Assembly: GCF_026213295.1 (NCBI RefSeq)
Contig: NC_079427.1
Coordinates: 26,708,798 to 26,772,797 of the forward strand
DNA from: Gadus chalcogrammus
Taxonomy: Eukaryota; Chordata; Actinopteri; Gadiformes; Gadidae
Direction of reading: 5' to 3'
Length of the DNA stretch: 64,000 nt
Made by a program: the position numbers and the translations under genes. The notes beneath the pieces are model-generated. The model saw only the letters and a list, made by a program, of their open reading frames with translations. It had not been told where the DNA came from and ran no database searches. The number at the start of each line of letters is the position of its first letter. Position 1 is the stretch's first letter. This document shows positions 60,830 to 64,000 of the stretch, in pieces.

Positions 60830-62248
60830 CTTATTCACTTTGGTTACACACAGAGCTAAGCTAAAACACAGACTTCAGTTTGTTGTATTTAAAAATGGGC
60901 AAATAAGGTTGTCCAGCAGCACAAGGTAAGACAATATTATAGACAATTAGAGCCAGATATTAAATGAATGATGGTTCAGAGTAAGAATTTAGGAATGCAA
61001 AGGTGCTAATAACATATGATAAAGTGCAGTCGAACCTTATGATATCAGGACAACAGAATGTAACATAACTAGACCTAATATAAATATGTCAGAAAAGGGG
61101 AAGCTATAAAAGAATTGTTCTAACTATTCCTGTCCACTCATACATAGTTGCTGTATTTAAAATAATTATTAGCCTCAATCTCTGATGCCCTTCAGCTTTA
61201 CAATACGAGAATCAGTTTGTGTCCTATCAAATATTAAATTGAGATGATTGCAGTATAAGACAGAGGGAATTCTGAATAAGAATTCTGAATAAGATGTGTG
61301 TATTTACAGAAAGAGAAGAGCCATAAGCTCCAGCTTAAAGTCAACAGCGAGTGTCAAGTCTTCTGTCCAAAACGGGAAGCATTTATCCGATTTTATAACG
61401 TAATTTATTACGTTCATTTATGTAAACACATTACTTAACGCCCGTTCATTTATGTAAACACATTACGTAACGCCCGATTTTTATTTTTTTTTCCAATTTA
61501 TTTATTTATTTTTCCAATTTCCGGTGTGCTTTAAACTTTAAATGTATCCATGAAATTTAGTTGTTTCTGTCACACAAATTAATTAAATGCTGACTCATCT
61601 ATGTAACATTTTATTATTACGCAGCGCATTACGGAACGCACTGCTTTTACTGTCAGGGGTGCGGTCAGAATATGGCCGGTAATAGTGCATTTGTAAGCGG
61701 GTCAACAACGTTTCGTATCGAAACATTAAAAAAGCATATGTCTAAATAACATGACGTGACAAGTGTGTAGAGAGTGGCCCCTCTCCCAGCTGCATTAGAT
61801 ATAGATATATATATAATTATATTAGGGTTAAAAGTTGGGGTTCCACCAATGGTAGAACTATCTGAGTGAAGAAACGGCCTGTGGTTCACATTGACAACAT
61901 ATTAGGTGATATCATGATACTATTAACAGATATTCTAGTAATTTCATCTAATATAGGCTATTTGGATTAACTTTACTTATCAATAGTAGATTCTGCCTAA
62001 GGTGGGATGAGTGGGTGGAGGCTATTCTACGTATGTGTGGGTCCAGTGCCTATTGGTCAGGAGGCTATGACACAGGGTCTTAGGCGTGAATGTATGCAGA
62101 TGGGCGTCTATCATGTGTAAATATCCGGCCCAATTGTATGAATGAGTACAACCTCTGACCCGAACGTCAGACACGCTATTCTAAGATAGTAAACGCGTCG
62201 TAGCAGCTGGAAGAAAAAAAAAGAAACAGCGACCCGTCCTGCACTAAT
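60830..62248. other. Intergenic sequence; short tandem direct repeat; possible promoter of the next gene
   Basis: CATTTATGTAAACACATTAC occurs twice at about 61415 and 61450. The 62000-62248 part has a reversed CCAAT box (CTATTGGTCAGG at about 62050) and is GC-richer, fitting a promoter for the gene starting at 62249. Nothing else was found. Confidence 0.4.
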
Positions 62249-63519
62249 ATGCCGACTGACTGTAAGTATTCATATGGGTGCATTATATTATGATTATATT
62301 ATGACTATGTCTATGTGTATCAGCTGTTTATATCTGACTGAAGCAGTGATCACTCCGCAGTGATTCATGGGGCCGGCGGTGAGACTGTGAAACAGCCGGA
62401 ACCACGTGCAAGTATGTTTTTTTTTTTTATAGTAGCGTATGATATATAGTTCCATATCACTCTCTCTATCATTATTATTATTAGTTGTTATAGTATATTC
62501 ATGTAGAACAACCATTAAATTTGTGTTTTCCTGATGTGTAACAGGTTCGCATGATATTCGGCTCAACAATCAAAGACCGATTCTAGCCGAACAGACCAAT
62601 GCGGGGGCAAGCGGTAGTTTTGGTAAGTTGTTAATACGCCCGCTATTAGTATGCCTATAGGTGTATTACATCTATTTATTTTGCATTTAAAGAAAAAAAA
62701 AAGAACAACCAAACCTAACCCATAAATACTTTTGTATTTTGTTTTTGATTCACGTATAGTACCTATCGTGGATAGTGTGAAACAGCGAACCCCTGGAGCA
62801 AGTCGTCTATCGAAGAAAAATCTGAAAAGACCGGGGTTAGGGTTGGCTCTACCCTGCTCCCCACTGGCCATAGATCCCTTATAAAAAGGCTTGCAACGCA
62901 CATAGTGTTTTAACCCCAGAGAATTTTAACCTGGTTATCCAGGCAGTCATAAACCCTAAAATCGCGCAGCAAGGGAGTGTATGGTCTGAGTCCAAACAAC
63001 AAGTGATCGGGACGGTGGATGTGCATGTGTCTGCGTCGCCTACAGAGACCGTCACAGTGCAGCCAGATGGGACCATACAACACGGTAGGAAATTAATGAA
63101 AAAAAAAGTATGTATATATTCTACAGAGTGTAATGACCAGGAGGGGGCGTGATACTGATTTCTTTTTCTATTACAAACAGTCACTGGAGACCCCCAGTGT
63201 GCGCCACTACCAGTGCTGACCGCCGATGATTTGGAGGGTCTTGACGACCTCTCGTCGTGGACCTCATCGCTGTTGGACCAGATCGACTTCACTCCAGCTC
63301 AGTGGATCGACCCTACGTCCGTAGGGGCTACCACCAGTGCAGAGCCTGTACAACACCACCAGCCTGCAGACCCTGCATCTGGATCCCTACACACCATTCA
63401 AGACCCTAGCCACGACCCTCCGTGCATTGTGAGTCCCAACGCTCATGAGGCAGCGGCGACGCTGCTACCAGTCGGCACAGCGGTTGTTGTTGATGAACAC
63501 ATTGTGGGTGGGCGCTGTG
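62249..63519 (+). CDS. Unrecognised six-exon gene with an acidic activation-like segment
   Basis: ATG at 62249. Predicted exons 62249-62261, 62361-62411, 62545-62622, 62759-62836, 62910-63084 and 63181 onward read through in one phase. The intron of about 73 bp at 62837-62909 (GTTAGG...CACATAG) is the weakest call; without it the frame stops at a TAA near 62881. Exons 2 and 4 share V-K-Q-x-x-P-x-A-S, suggesting an exon duplication. Exon 5 encodes PENFNLVIQAVINPKIAQQG and a Val/Thr-rich part. The last exon starts near DDLEGLDDLSSWTSSLLDQI, an acidic-hydrophobic run of the kind found in transcription activation domains, then a Pro/His/Ser-rich region. I recognise no family. A transposon at 63520 supplies the final codons and stop (63555-63557), so the native C-terminus is lost. 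Confidence 0.5.
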
Positions 63520-64000
63520 TTAAAGGGGTAGTTCGGAATTTTGGACATAGGGCCTGATTCCGAAGTGAGCATTGGTATTCTATATCACTGGAGACAGTTT
63601 TCAACACATTTCATTCAGTCCTTCTAGTTGCAGAGTTCGCTCGTGCTAGGCTAGCGCAAGTCAACGGGCAATGCTAGCCTGCTATTAAAAACAGTCTTAC
63701 CCACTCCACAGTACACCCGAGGTAAATCAATTATAACGCCAGACTATAGATTTAAATGTCTGTGTTGATAGAATAATGTTAGAAATAAAACTAACCATGC
63801 ATCGCATGAATCATCGAGGGACTACTTTCTCAGCAGAAGCGGAATTCTACTATGCGCTGGTTAGGTTTGTAACCGAATCACGACAGAAGAACGTAAACAG
63901 AGAAGCGTGGGACAGAAGCGCAATTGAACGACTAGGCAACATGATGGTTCAGTGTGCTTTTAGAAATTGTAGAAATAAACGGTACAGATGGGCACCACAA
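63520..64000 (+). mobile_element. Kolobok-like DNA transposon, left part, with THAP gene start
   Basis: The target TTAA (63520-63523) is followed by AGGGGTAGTTCGGAATTTTG, a terminal motif common in fish elements that duplicate TTAA. A coding frame begins at 63941 with two zinc ligands of a THAP finger. The element continues past the window end, so the right terminus cannot be checked. Confidence 0.7.
63941..64000 (+). CDS. THAP-domain protein, N-terminal 20 residues (runs off the window)
   Basis: MMVQCAFRNCRNKRYRWAPQ: C-x4-C at the start followed by a basic stretch is the opening of a C2CH THAP finger. Kolobok-type transposases or their accessory proteins often carry one. Only the first 20 codons are available. 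Confidence 0.55.
   Translation, partial: MMVQCAFRNCRNKRYRWAPQ

Noticed and set aside
62563..63292. Antisense ORFs over the terminal gene
   Set aside because: The + strand has six phase-matched exons with splice signals; the - strand frames have none.

Overview
This window is a stretch of vertebrate nuclear DNA, almost certainly from a ray-finned fish. The evidence is spliced genes with GT-AG introns, the mix of teleost-type transposons (L2, DIRS, PIF/Harbinger, hAT, Kolobok-like, P-like, tRNA-derived SINEs), and very long (AC)n arrays at five places. Dense long dinucleotide arrays are typical of gadiform fishes, but the species cannot be fixed from sequence alone. No bacterial-type operons, CRISPR arrays, rRNA genes or functional tRNA genes were seen.

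Layout. 1-13905: remains of an endogenous retrovirus (gag-like pieces, a deleted pol, polypurine tract, 3' LTR), broken open by a nest of later insertions. These are CACTGG-ended DNA elements that already carry a tRNA-derived SINE, an L2 LINE, a hAT remnant, and a decayed PIF/Harbinger element that is itself interrupted by two more CACTGG elements. 13906-26348: a 12.4-kb satellite array of about 194-bp and 298-bp units with higher-order duplication. Its distal half is full of one-base deletions and ends in a 100-N gap (26349-26448). 26449-29169: repeat-rich DNA including a Harbinger-type element with TAA target duplications.

29170-40660: the only clearly recognisable conserved host gene, ube2g2 (ubiquitin-conjugating enzyme E2 G2), as its last three coding exons on the + strand. 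The 10.7-kb intron between the first two of these holds minisatellites abutting both splice sites and a hAT element (8-bp target duplication) that contains a whole DIRS retrotransposon. The 5' exons of ube2g2 are not in the window.

40700-49355: more transposons, chiefly a ZMYM-like hAT transposase pseudogene on the - strand with nested MITEs, and a short element with a THAP remnant. 49364-56312: a P-element-like transposon with perfect terminal inverted repeats and a perfect 8-bp target duplication. It encodes a nine-exon THAP9-like transposase of about 855 residues with one continuous reading frame on the - strand. Only one splice acceptor, next to a perfect hairpin, looks damaged.

56750-58026 is another hAT-type element. 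59239-60655 (+) is a multi-exon unit in which the C-terminal half of a Ulp1/SENP-type cysteine protease runs into an exon resembling the SMC5 hinge. It has one in-frame stop and a poly(A) signal. 62249-63519 (+) is a six-exon, phase-consistent unrecognised gene with an acidic activation-like segment. A Kolobok-like element at TTAA cuts into its last exon and runs off the window with a THAP zinc-finger start.

Taken together, this is a low-gene-density region shaped by layered transposition. The most unusual items are the near-intact P element, the Ulp1/SMC5-like unit, the unrecognised terminal gene, and the tandem copies of a ube2g2 splice acceptor.
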